Shown: positions 1 to 5,585 of the stretch, piece after piece
How the letters are laid out: each line of letters begins with the position of its first letter
How positions within the stretch are numbered: position 1 is the first letter of the stretch
NCBI GenBank assembly: GCA_026388495.1
Contig: JAPLJQ010000187.1
Location: 1-5,585, forward strand
Direction of reading: 5' to 3'
DNA from: Deltaproteobacteria bacterium
GTDB taxonomy: Bacteria > Desulfobacterota > Syntrophia > Syntrophales > UBA2185
Length of the DNA: 5,585 nucleotides
The notes under the pieces: model-generated
Database searches by the model: none
What the model saw: the letters and a program-made list of their open reading frames with translations, nothing else
What the model was told of the DNA's origin: nothing
Translations under genes and position numbers: made by a program

Positions 1-59
1 CAAAGAGGAAAAGGGATAGACGGACCCGATATATCAGCTTAACATAAAGGAGAAGACCT

Positions 60-446
60 ATGTATCTGGAGATCAGTGTGGTTATTCTAAGTGTTGCGTT
101 TCTCCTGATTGCGGCTTTATCCATTCCTCTTCTCATCCAGATCTGGCGAACGGCAAAAAGCATCACGGCTACCCTGAATCTGCTGAATCAAAGTCTGCCG
201 GGCATCCTGAAAAATTTAGATGAGATTACTGCAAATATAAACAAGGCAACGTATGCGGCAAATAACCAAATCGAAAGCATTTCTCTTGTCGTTAGGCGTG
301 TACAGGGTGTGTTGGAGCTCTTCCTTGACTTCGAACAAATCTTGAGAGAAAGTCTCAGACTTCCTTTCTTCAAGACAATCAAAACAGCAACTGCCGCGTT
401 AAAGGGGGTTCGGGTTTTTCTCGACGTATTTCGTTCTTCTCGTTAA
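60..446 (+). CDS. DUF948-like membrane-anchored protein
   Basis: A 128-residue protein of unknown function. Residues about 4-27 form one strongly hydrophobic N-terminal segment (ISVVILSVAFLLIAALSI in the middle), most simply a single membrane anchor with the rest in the cytoplasm. Residues about 33-75 are an amphipathic helix-like stretch rich in L, I, N and T (LLNQSLPGILKNLDEITANI), the look of DUF948 proteins, which are short membrane proteins with a coiled-coil-like tail. The C-terminus is basic (ends RSSR). The start is secure: AAAGGAG at 46-52 lies 7 bases before the ATG. The next gene on this strand begins about 100 bases downstream, or 8 bases downstream if its earliest ATG is used. 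Family placement is by general pattern rather than a catalytic motif, so the function stays open. Confidence 0.8.
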   Translation: MYLEISVVILSVAFLLIAALSIPLLIQIWRTAKSITATLNLLNQSLPGILKNLDEITANINKATYAANNQIESISLVVRRVQGVLELFLDFEQILRESLRLPFFKTIKTATAALKGVRVFLDVFRSSR

Positions 447-547
447 CGGGAAGCATGTCCCCCACATTTCAACTTGCAGATGCTGTTTTCCCTTTTCGGA
501 ATGCCGGGTCCTGCGGAAGAAGAATCTTTATTGAAGGGAGGAAAGTC

Positions 548-1021
548 GTGTCCCGCATTAGTTTTGGAAACAAGTGGGGGCGAGTTCGTACCATCACCGT
601 CAAAGACAGAATGTCATCAACAAAATCTGCAGAGGAAGTTATCCGGAATCTGAAGAAGGATACGCGGAATCTTCCGAATGAGGAGTATCGTGAACGGTCA
701 CTCACCATTCATGGCCTCATTTGCGCAAGGTGCAGCCGGGAATTTGATGATTCGCAACGTCACCTTCTGACGGTTCACCATAAGGATGGCAATCACCAGA
801 ACAACCCTCAAGATGGGAGTAACTGGGAGAATCTCTGCGTCTATTGTCATGAGGATGTTCATGGCCGGGAACTTCTTGGAGACTATCTGGAAGGGATATC
901 GGGACGAAGTGAATACGTCCTTACGTATGAGGACAATGGCGCCGGAGATAAAACAAGTCCAAACACTGGCTCTCTCGGAGAAAAATTAAAAAAGGCCTTG
1001 CAGAAAAAGGGGCAACGGTGA
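548..1021 (+). CDS. YajD-family HNH nuclease
   Basis: A small HNH endonuclease-fold protein resembling E. coli YajD, whose cellular role is not known. With the GTG start at 548 it has 157 residues. Visible motifs are the first zinc-knuckle pair C59-A-R-C62 followed by SREF, the core LTVHHKDGNHQNNP (H77, H78), DGSNWENLC (N92), then C97-V-Y-C100-H101 and H105. The four Cys would bind structural zinc, and the His/Asn residues form the HNH metal site. The C-terminal tail (about 115-157) is charged and low in complexity, ending KKALQKKGQR. Three in-frame starts compete. GTG 548 has the best ribosome site (GGGAGG at 536-541, spacer 6) and is used here. ATG 611 has no such site but gives a length closer to YajD (about 115 aa). 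ATG 455 has a weak site and adds an N-terminus unlike the family. The gene converges on the zinc-ribbon gene with a 12-base gap. Confidence 0.85.
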   Translation: MSRISFGNKWGRVRTITVKDRMSSTKSAEEVIRNLKKDTRNLPNEEYRERSLTIHGLICARCSREFDDSQRHLLTVHHKDGNHQNNPQDGSNWENLCVYCHEDVHGRELLGDYLEGISGRSEYVLTYEDNGAGDKTSPNTGSLGEKLKKALQKKGQR

Positions 1022-1033
1022 TGAGCTGGAGGG

Positions 1034-1234
1034 TTACTTGATCGTAATTTTAAAGTTGTCTTTATGCGTAACCGTTTTGTCTCCTACGGACGTTCCACAG
1101 AACACACAACTGTAATCATATTTGTCACCATTGGACAGGATCAACAGGAGTTTTTTTCGCACCGGAACGGCTCGTTTACAGGCAGGGCAGAACAGCTCTG
1201 TTGCATTGAAGTCTCCGTAACTTGCCCGTTTCAT
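1034..1234 (-). CDS. Small zinc-ribbon protein, function unknown
   Basis: A 66-residue soluble protein with two Cys pairs, C16-P-A-C19 and C43-V-F-C46, separated by 23 residues. This is the spacing of a four-Cys zinc ribbon. Between the pairs lies a basic and hydrophobic strand region (VPVRKKLLLILSNGDKYDYS) and the tail is lysine-rich. Similar short proteins occur in sulfate-reducing and syntrophic deltaproteobacteria, usually labelled 'cytoplasmic protein'; no biochemical function is known to me. Its ATG overlaps the nadE stop in an ATGA arrangement, and its ribosome site GGAAG (1238-1242) lies inside the nadE coding end with a short spacer. It is therefore probably translated by coupling to nadE and co-expressed with it. 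It could bind nucleic acid or act as a small regulator, but nothing in the sequence decides this. Confidence 0.8.
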   Translation of the reverse strand: MKRASYGDFNATELFCPACKRAVPVRKKLLLILSNGDKYDYSCVFCGTSVGDKTVTHKDNFKITIK

Positions 1235-3327
1235 AGTCTTCCATTATCCTGATCAGGTACGGATTTAATGTTATCCATCCACACGGTTGCCTCGCTATCG
1301 CTTGGTGCTCTGTAGTCCCCCCTCGGAGAGAGAGAGCCCCCTGATCCCACTTTCGGGCCGTTTGGTACACAGGAGCGTTTATACTGGCTCAATTTAAAGA
1401 AGCGGTAAAGATAAACTTGAAGCCACTGTTTTATCTCTCCGATCGTGTACTGGTTTCTCTTTTCTTCGGGCACATCGGGCCATTGGCCCCTGGTCTTGTC
1501 TCTCCATGTGCAGTAGGACATGAAGGCAACTTTGGTGGGGAGGTAACCAAATCGCGTGATGTAGAAGTTGTTAAAATCCTGCAATTCGTAGGGACCTATG
1601 AAGGTTTCTGTCTTTTGGGAAGGCTGACTTCCGTCTTTTCCCGGGATCAGTTCGGGACTGATTTCCGTTTCCAGAATGTCGAGCAATATTTCGGAAGTTT
1701 CCCTCGAAAATTGTGATGATTGAGCAACCCAGCGGATCAGGTGCTGTATAAATGTTTTCGGTACACTGGCATTTACATTGTAGTGTGACATGTGATCGCC
1801 AATTCCGTAAGTGCACCAACCTAAAGCGAGTTCGCTTAAGTCTCCGGTGCCGACAACAAGGGCATTCCTCATGTTGGCGATTCGAAAGAGGTGAGATGTT
1901 CGTTCTCCCGACTGTATGTTTTCAAAGGTTATATCGTACAGCTTTTTCCCCTCTGCGTATGGATGGCCGATATCTCTGAGCATCTGCATACAGCTCGGTC
2001 TGATGTCGATCTCGTTGGCTTCCACACCGATAGCCTGCATGAGGCTCAGGGCATTTGTATATGTTTTTTCAGACGTTGCGAATCCGGGCATCGTATATGC
2101 TTTCACGTTGGACCTCGGTAAATCCAATAAATCCATGGTCTTTGCTGCTACAATCAGGCTGTGTGTGGAATCGAGACCCCCGGAAATGCCGATGACGAGA
2201 TTCTCTATGCCGGAAGATTTCAATCGCTGAGCCAATCCGTGAACCTGGATATTATATGCTTCGTAGCAGTGCTGGTCACGTTTGCCCGGATCTGACGGGA
2301 TGTAAGGGAATCTCGGATATTCTCTTTGCAGTAAGATATTCTTTTCAATAAGGTCAACGGAAAAAGATACCCGCCGAAATTCCAGCAGTTTTGCTTTATG
2401 AGCCCTGGCGTTCTGACCGAAGCTGTTCATTCGCATTCTGTCCTGGGCAAGGCGGTCAAGGTCCACATCCGTGAAAATAACCTGGGAATTCCGCTGAAAG
2501 CGTTCCGATTCAGCCAGAAGGTTTCCATTTTCGTAGATCATGGCATGACCGTCCCATGCCAGATCGGTTGTTGATTCACCGATACCCGCTGCTGCATAGA
2601 GATATGCGGATATGCAACGCGCCGACTGGTTGGCTGTCAAACTGTGGCGATAATCCGATTTGCCGATCGTAATGTTGGATGCAGACAGGTTTGCAATCAC
2701 CGTTGCTCCAGCCATGGAGGCATAGCTTGACGGGGGGATAGGTACCCAGACGTCTTCACATACCTCAATGAAGAATTTAAAGTGCTTTATGTTTTTTACA
2801 TGAAAAATAATATCTGATCCGAAGGGAACGTTCTCCTGACCACATATATCAATCGTTTTTGACATTGCTTCATCCGCCTGGCTGAATTGGCGGCCTTCGT
2901 AAAATTCACGGTAATTCGGGAGATAGGATTTGATTGCAACGCCGAGGATACGGCCTTGGTAAATGACGATACCGCAATTGAAAAGTCTTAGATCAGCCTG
3001 TATGGGGGCGCCGACAACCAAAATCAAATTTAGTTTTTTTGACGCCTCGACAATAATGCAGAGAGCATCGATGACACTTTTTAAAAGGGCATCCTGATGA
3101 AAGAGGTCCTCGTTTGAATAGGCTGAAATGCCGAGTTCCGGGAAAATGGCGAACATGGCATTGTTGGTTGCAGCCTCCTGTGCAAGCTGGATGGTTCTTT
3201 CGGTGTTGAGGGGTGTATCGGCTACCGTTACCACGGGGATGCAGACCGCAACCCTTAGGAAACCATGATTGTATAAATTAAAAAAAGCATTTTCGTTATT
3301 TAAACTCATGCCAGAAATCTCTCTCAT
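1231..3327 (-). CDS. nadE: Glutamine-dependent NAD+ synthetase
   Basis: Catalyses the last step of NAD+ synthesis: ATP-dependent amidation of deamido-NAD (nicotinate adenine dinucleotide), with ammonia drawn from glutamine and channelled between two domains in the cytoplasm. The 698 residues fit the long, M. tuberculosis-like class (about 680 aa). The N-terminal nitrilase-type glutaminase domain (about 22-320) shows the full triad: E64 in FPELG, K133 in IKSYLP and C190 in EVCEDVW, matching E52, K121 and C176 of the mycobacterial enzyme. The C-terminal synthetase domain (about 350-690) has the PP-loop SGGLDS (382-387), GTGDLSELALGW (493-504) and the C-terminal NGPK...LSPRGDYRAPSD region. The gene looks intact. 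The start is uncertain. Met1 (3327) has GATGGA too close to it. Met7 (3309) has a weak GAGAGAG about 9 bases upstream and fits the family N-terminus better. folE2 lies 74 bases upstream, and the zinc-ribbon gene overlaps the 3' end by 4 bases. Confidence 0.97.
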   Translation of the reverse strand: MREISGMSLNNENAFFNLYNHGFLRVAVCIPVVTVADTPLNTERTIQLAQEAATNNAMFAIFPELGISAYSNEDLFHQDALLKSVIDALCIIVEASKKLNLILVVGAPIQADLRLFNCGIVIYQGRILGVAIKSYLPNYREFYEGRQFSQADEAMSKTIDICGQENVPFGSDIIFHVKNIKHFKFFIEVCEDVWVPIPPSSYASMAGATVIANLSASNITIGKSDYRHSLTANQSARCISAYLYAAAGIGESTTDLAWDGHAMIYENGNLLAESERFQRNSQVIFTDVDLDRLAQDRMRMNSFGQNARAHKAKLLEFRRVSFSVDLIEKNILLQREYPRFPYIPSDPGKRDQHCYEAYNIQVHGLAQRLKSSGIENLVIGISGGLDSTHSLIVAAKTMDLLDLPRSNVKAYTMPGFATSEKTYTNALSLMQAIGVEANEIDIRPSCMQMLRDIGHPYAEGKKLYDITFENIQSGERTSHLFRIANMRNALVVGTGDLSELALGWCTYGIGDHMSHYNVNASVPKTFIQHLIRWVAQSSQFSRETSEILLDILETEISPELIPGKDGSQPSQKTETFIGPYELQDFNNFYITRFGYLPTKVAFMSYCTWRDKTRGQWPDVPEEKRNQYTIGEIKQWLQVYLYRFFKLSQYKRSCVPNGPKVGSGGSLSPRGDYRAPSDSEATVWMDNIKSVPDQDNGRL

Positions 3328-3343
3328 TCCATCGTTCTAAGTT

Positions 3344-3372
3344 TCTCTAAAGGATTAAGAAGGTTTTGTCAA
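3344..3372 (-). promoter_or_regulatory. Possible internal promoter before nadE
   Basis: On the minus strand, TTGACA (the complement of 3367-3372) is followed after 17 bases by TAGAGA (the complement of 3344-3349). The -35 is perfect but the -10 matches consensus at only three of six positions. It sits in the 74-base folE2-nadE gap, with a predicted start point about 10-30 bases before the nadE start codons, so the leader would be very short. It could allow nadE and the zinc-ribbon gene to be expressed apart from queD-folE2. No intrinsic terminator is visible in the gap, so read-through from the upstream promoter is also expected. Confidence 0.3.
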
Positions 3373-3401
3373 AATAAATTGAAAATTCGATCGTTGGTTG
3401 A

Positions 3402-4184
3402 TCAGTATCCGGATATGCTGTTTTTTTCCACAAACGCATATGCGCTGTGATTATGAATGCTCTCGAAGTTTTCAGCCTCGATACTGTACCAGTTAAAATT
3501 GTCATTCCCGTTCAGTTGCTCGGCCACATTTCTTACCACATCTTCAACGAACATAGGATTTTCGTAAGCCTTTTCCGTTACGAATTTCTCATCCACCCTT
3601 TTCAGAAGGGAATACACTTCGCCGCTGGCTGAATCCTCCACAATCCTTATGAGATCCTCAATCCAGAAAAACTTTTTGAATCTGACTTTTACGGTAACAA
3701 TGCTTCTCTGGTTATGTGCCCCCATGTTGCTGATTTCTTTGGAACAGGGGCAAACGGTCGTCACGGGCACGATAACACCGACCAGGAAGTCTGTCTTGCT
3801 GACGTCGTTTTGTCCACTGAAAGAACATCTGTATTCCATGAGACTTTTTGCACGCGAAACAGGGGCTGTTTTTTCTATGAAGTACGGGAAATCAATCTCC
3901 ATATGTGCTGATTTTGCATGGAGTTTATCCCTGATCTTCTCAAGAATCGTATGGAACGTTTTAATGTTGATTTGTCCTCTGAATTCGTTCAGGATTTCGA
4001 CAAATCGGCTCATATGTGTTCCCTTAAAGTGATGCGGCAGGTTGACATAGATATTGATGGTTGCGTTGACGGGTTGTGTGCCACGGGTGCGGTCAAGAAC
4101 AACAATCGGATATTTTATTCCTTTGACGCCGACCTTTTTGATATCGATATTTCTGTGATCTTTCTGGTTTTGAACATCAATCAT
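3402..4184 (-). CDS. folE2: GTP cyclohydrolase FolE2 (type IB)
   Basis: Converts GTP to 7,8-dihydroneopterin triphosphate, the first step shared by folate and queuosine synthesis. It belongs to the COG1469 family, which is unrelated in sequence to classical FolE and can work with metals other than zinc. The 260 residues match the usual length. The family signature is clear at about 138-161: VTTVCPCSKEIS followed by GAHNQRS, with C145 and C147 and H157 (metal and active-site region). A C-terminal block ENFESIHNHSAYA (238-250) carries further conserved Glu and His residues. Near the N-terminus, VGVKGIKYPIVVLD (18-31) is typical of the family. The ATG overlaps the queD stop (TGATG), with GGAAG at 4191-4195 six bases upstream, so translation is coupled to queD. 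Pairing with QueD points to preQ0/queuosine supply as a main job; a folate role is equally allowed. Confidence 0.96.
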   Translation of the reverse strand: MIDVQNQKDHRNIDIKKVGVKGIKYPIVVLDRTRGTQPVNATINIYVNLPHHFKGTHMSRFVEILNEFRGQINIKTFHTILEKIRDKLHAKSAHMEIDFPYFIEKTAPVSRAKSLMEYRCSFSGQNDVSKTDFLVGVIVPVTTVCPCSKEISNMGAHNQRSIVTVKVRFKKFFWIEDLIRIVEDSASGEVYSLLKRVDEKFVTEKAYENPMFVEDVVRNVAEQLNGNDNFNWYSIEAENFESIHNHSAYAFVEKNSISGY

Positions 4185-4558
4185 CAGTTACTTCCGTTAT
4201 AAGAGACCCGTGCATTTTCTGATTCCCAGACGGTGACACGGGACACTTCGACACGATGGCATCTGGCATGTTTTGAAATCCTGTCGAAGATGAATTTGGC
4301 TATGAGTTCTGACGACGGGTTTGTTTCTTTAAAATATTCGATTTCGTTAAGATATTTATGGTCAAGCTCTTCAAGGATCTCATCCGCCCATTTTTTCAGG
4401 ATTCTGAAGTCAATCAAAATGCCTTCTGTGTTCAATTCACAGGAAGCTACAGAGATCTCGACCATAAAGTTGTGCCCATGAAGATTCTCACACTTGCCGC
4501 CAATTTCTTTCAATACATGGGCTGCAGAAAAAGATTTTTTAATACTAACCTCGTACAT
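4184..4558 (-). CDS. queD: 6-carboxy-tetrahydropterin synthase QueD
   Basis: Converts 7,8-dihydroneopterin triphosphate to 6-carboxy-5,6,7,8-tetrahydropterin, releasing acetaldehyde and triphosphate; this is the second step toward preQ0 and queuosine in tRNA. With the ATG at 4558 the protein has 124 residues, close to E. coli QueD (121). The zinc ligands are visible as H14 (SFSAAH) and H27/H29 (NLHGH), with catalytic C23 just before them. LDHKYLN (65-71, H67) and the C-terminal VTVWESENARVSY (E112) supply the remaining active-site and pterin-binding positions. GILIDF (46-51) is also typical. An in-frame TTG at 4573 would add five residues, but GGAGG lies between the TTG and the ATG, four bases before the ATG, so the ATG is preferred. 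It is the first gene of the minus-strand run and directly feeds on the product of FolE2, encoded next. Confidence 0.96.
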   Translation of the reverse strand: MYEVSIKKSFSAAHVLKEIGGKCENLHGHNFMVEISVASCELNTEGILIDFRILKKWADEILEELDHKYLNEIEYFKETNPSSELIAKFIFDRISKHARCHRVEVSRVTVWESENARVSYNGSN

Positions 4559-4642
4559 CGATCCTCCAGACAATAAAAAGAGATTTTTGTATGAAGCTGT
4601 GCTGCAATACTTGATTTTTTTGAAACGTTATTATAAAAGAGG

Positions 4643-4672
4643 TTTATAATGGCATCCGTGGATTTGTGTCAA
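4643..4672 (-). promoter_or_regulatory. Sigma-70-type promoter for queD-folE2-nadE
   Basis: On the minus strand a perfect -35 TTGACA (complement of 4667-4672) is followed after 17 bases by TTATAA, or after 18 by TATAAA (complement of 4643-4649). The expected start point is near 4636, giving a leader of about 78 bases before the queD ATG. The -35 overlaps a short inverted repeat TGTC-AA-GACA (4667-4676), which could be an operator but may be chance. I see no preQ1-riboswitch-like aptamer in the leader. Confidence 0.65.
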
Positions 4673-4676
4673 GACA

Positions 4677-4956
4677 AGAAATGACTATCCTGTGGTTAAT
4701 TTCTCAAGACGATGATGCCGGAGGTTCGCATTCAGGAAAGAAAAAATTTAAAAAAGCGTGTCTGTCAAGTAACGATGCTGGAAGACTTGATCCGCCAGAC
4801 AGGGTGAGATTTACGGTTTACCGGTGAAAATTACTGGTTTTGGTTGATGGACTTACGAAAATAAAGTCGGTGCAGCAGGGATCAGTGGCGTATAATCTTT
4901 CATAATAACAGAGGATGCAGGCTGATTTCAGATACGATATCGCCCGGACATTTGTT
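4677..4956. other. Intergenic region without a convincing gene
   Basis: This stretch lies between the divergent queD and pilin promoters. It holds short open stretches only. One ATG-started frame at 4681-4827 (48 codons) has no clear ribosome site. Another frame, open from 4700 to 4864, starts ATG at 4712 and is interrupted by one TGA at 4805-4807. Neither resembles a family I know. A small hairpin ACCGGT-7-ACTGGT (4820-4838, one G-T pair) is followed by TTTT but is too weak to call a terminator. GTGTC and CTGTC occur side by side at 4758-4766, about 220 bases before the predicted pilin start point. They resemble the core reported for PilR sites in Pseudomonas, but the match is too short to be firm. 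Confidence 0.5.
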
Positions 4957-4972
4957 TGGTATATTAATTGCT
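4957..4972 (+). promoter_or_regulatory. Sigma-54 (-24/-12) promoter of the pilin gene
   Basis: TGGTATATTAATTGCT fits the sigma-54 consensus TGGCACG-N4-TTGCW: GG of the -24 element at 4958-4959, GC of the -12 element at 4970-4971, and exact spacing. Mismatches fall only in the less conserved CACG part. The predicted start point is near 4983, which gives a leader of about 137 bases. Pilin genes in Geobacter and Pseudomonas are transcribed by sigma-54 RNA polymerase with the activator PilR, so location and type agree. An enhancer-binding activator would bind upstream, in the otherwise empty 4677-4956 region. Confidence 0.75.
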
Positions 4973-4982
4973 GTATTATTTC

Positions 4983-5119
4983 TCAAAAGAAGATTTTATT
5001 GAAAGGGAATGATTTCAAAAGTAAATAAAGGAGGTGAGCAACGGCATAATATCTTCGTGGAGAAAATGAAATAGATTTGCTATTTAATAAACAGACCGAA
5101 TATTAAAAAGGAGAAAAAT
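4983..5119 (+). other. Long 5' leader of the pilin mRNA
   Basis: This is the stretch between the predicted sigma-54 start point and the pilin ATG. It contains an AT-rich hairpin TTGAAA-8-TTTCAA (4999-5018), an extended Shine-Dalgarno-like sequence (5027-5037), and a 21-codon ORF (5009-5074, ending TAG) in the pilin reading frame. The actual pilin ribosome site is AAGGAG at 5108-5113, six bases before the ATG. The leader boundaries depend on the predicted promoter. Whether it regulates translation or stability cannot be told from sequence. Confidence 0.45.
5027..5037 (+). promoter_or_regulatory. Extended Shine-Dalgarno-like sequence without a start codon
   Basis: AAAGGAGGTGA matches the complement of the 16S rRNA 3' tail (TAAGGAGGTGA) at 10 consecutive bases, stronger than the ribosome site of any gene in the window. 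No ATG, GTG or TTG follows at 5-10 bases. The only GTG (5034-5036) lies inside the motif, and the next ATG is about 30 bases away at 5066. It lies 83 bases before the pilin start. It may be a standby ribosome site, an unrecognised leader element or a relic. Confidence 0.5.
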
Positions 5120-5491
<372 letters not shown>

Positions 5492-5523
5492 TCACAAGAC
5501 AGATTGCTGTACGGTATTTACAG

Positions 5524-5556
5524 AAGGGGGTAAGAGAAAACTTACCCCCTTTTTTT
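5524..5556 (+). terminator. Rho-independent terminator after the pilin gene
   Basis: AAGGGGGTAAG (5524-5534) pairs perfectly with CTTACCCCCTT (5541-5551) around a six-base loop AGAAAA, and the strand runs on through T5550-5556. The GC-rich 11-bp stem with a seven-T tract starts 33 bases after the pilin stop, which supports a single-gene pilin transcript. Confidence 0.93.
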
Positions 5557-5585
5557 GTGCATCATGATTGATGGCCCGTAGATAC

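Noticed and set aside
1..42. C-terminal tail of an upstream plus-strand gene, ending TAA at 40-42 (frame 1, ...GPDISA)
   Set aside because: All three frames reach a stop within the first 50 bases (17-19, 40-42, 45-47), so the true frame of any upstream gene cannot be chosen from so little sequence.
1021..1041. Six-codon ORF (MSWRVT) overlapping the YajD-like stop
   Set aside because: Too short to support as a gene and it runs into the convergent zinc-ribbon gene.
1417..2230. Several plus-strand open frames of 75-104 codons across the nadE region
   Set aside because: They are antisense to a clearly conserved, intact nadE and have no recognisable domains or good ribosome sites.
3379..3401. 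GATC-flanked dyad between folE2 and nadE as a terminator
   Set aside because: The arms are only four bases (GATC, self-complementary) with no T tract, so it is not a credible terminator.
3649..4202. Plus-strand open frames opposite folE2
   Set aside because: They mirror the coding strand of a gene with full FolE2 motifs; cysteine- and hydrophobic-rich translations are typical of antisense reading.
4559..4636. preQ1 riboswitch in the queD leader
   Set aside because: The leader is about 78 bases and AU-rich, but I cannot find the C-rich loop and pairing A-rich tail of a preQ1-I aptamer; a covariance-model search would settle it.
4651..4669. TGGCAT...TTTG as a second sigma-54 promoter
   Set aside because: The spacing between the GG and the would-be GC is wrong; the TTG block is about three bases out of register.
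4891..4896. Perfect TATAAT as a sigma-70 promoter for the pilin gene
   Set aside because: No acceptable -35 hexamer lies 16-18 bases upstream (the sequence there is CGGTGC-like) and no extended -10 TG; the sigma-54 site downstream is far better.

Overview
The window reads as chromosomal DNA from a Gram-negative anaerobe of the former Deltaproteobacteria. This is an inference. It rests on a short Geobacter/Syntrophus-style type IV pilin behind a sigma-54-type promoter, on FolE2 used together with QueD, and on a small CxxC zinc-ribbon protein of the kind annotated as 'cytoplasmic protein' in that group. No rRNA, tRNA, CRISPR array, insertion sequence or phage gene is visible.

Positions 1-1021 (+ strand) hold a small membrane-anchored DUF948-like protein and then a YajD-type HNH nuclease. 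They meet the next block tail to tail, with only 12 bases between the two stop codons.

Positions 1034-4558 (- strand) form a tightly packed run read from right to left: queD, folE2, nadE and a 66-residue zinc-ribbon protein. queD and folE2 overlap by one base (TGATG), and nadE and the zinc-ribbon gene overlap by four (ATGA). A good sigma-70 promoter (TTGACA, 17-18 bases, TTATAA/TATAAA) lies about 80 bases before queD. FolE2 makes 7,8-dihydroneopterin triphosphate from GTP. QueD converts that product to 6-carboxy-tetrahydropterin, the entry to preQ0/queuosine; the FolE2 product can also feed folate. NadE completes NAD+ from deamido-NAD using glutamine. No queE or queC is in the window.

Positions 4559-5119 are a divergent regulatory region. 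It carries the queD promoter, about 280 bases without a convincing gene, a good -24/-12 sigma-54 promoter at 4957-4972, and a roughly 137-base leader before the pilin gene. The leader contains an almost perfect 16S anti-Shine-Dalgarno complement with no start codon at a usable distance. It also holds a 21-codon ORF in the same frame as the pilin gene, closed by TAG.

Positions 5120-5491 encode the major-type pilin, which ends at a strong intrinsic terminator (5524-5556). Most of the window is ordinary housekeeping sequence. The parts most worth a second look are the pilin leader, the aromatic pattern of the pilin, and the unexplained zinc-ribbon partner of nadE.
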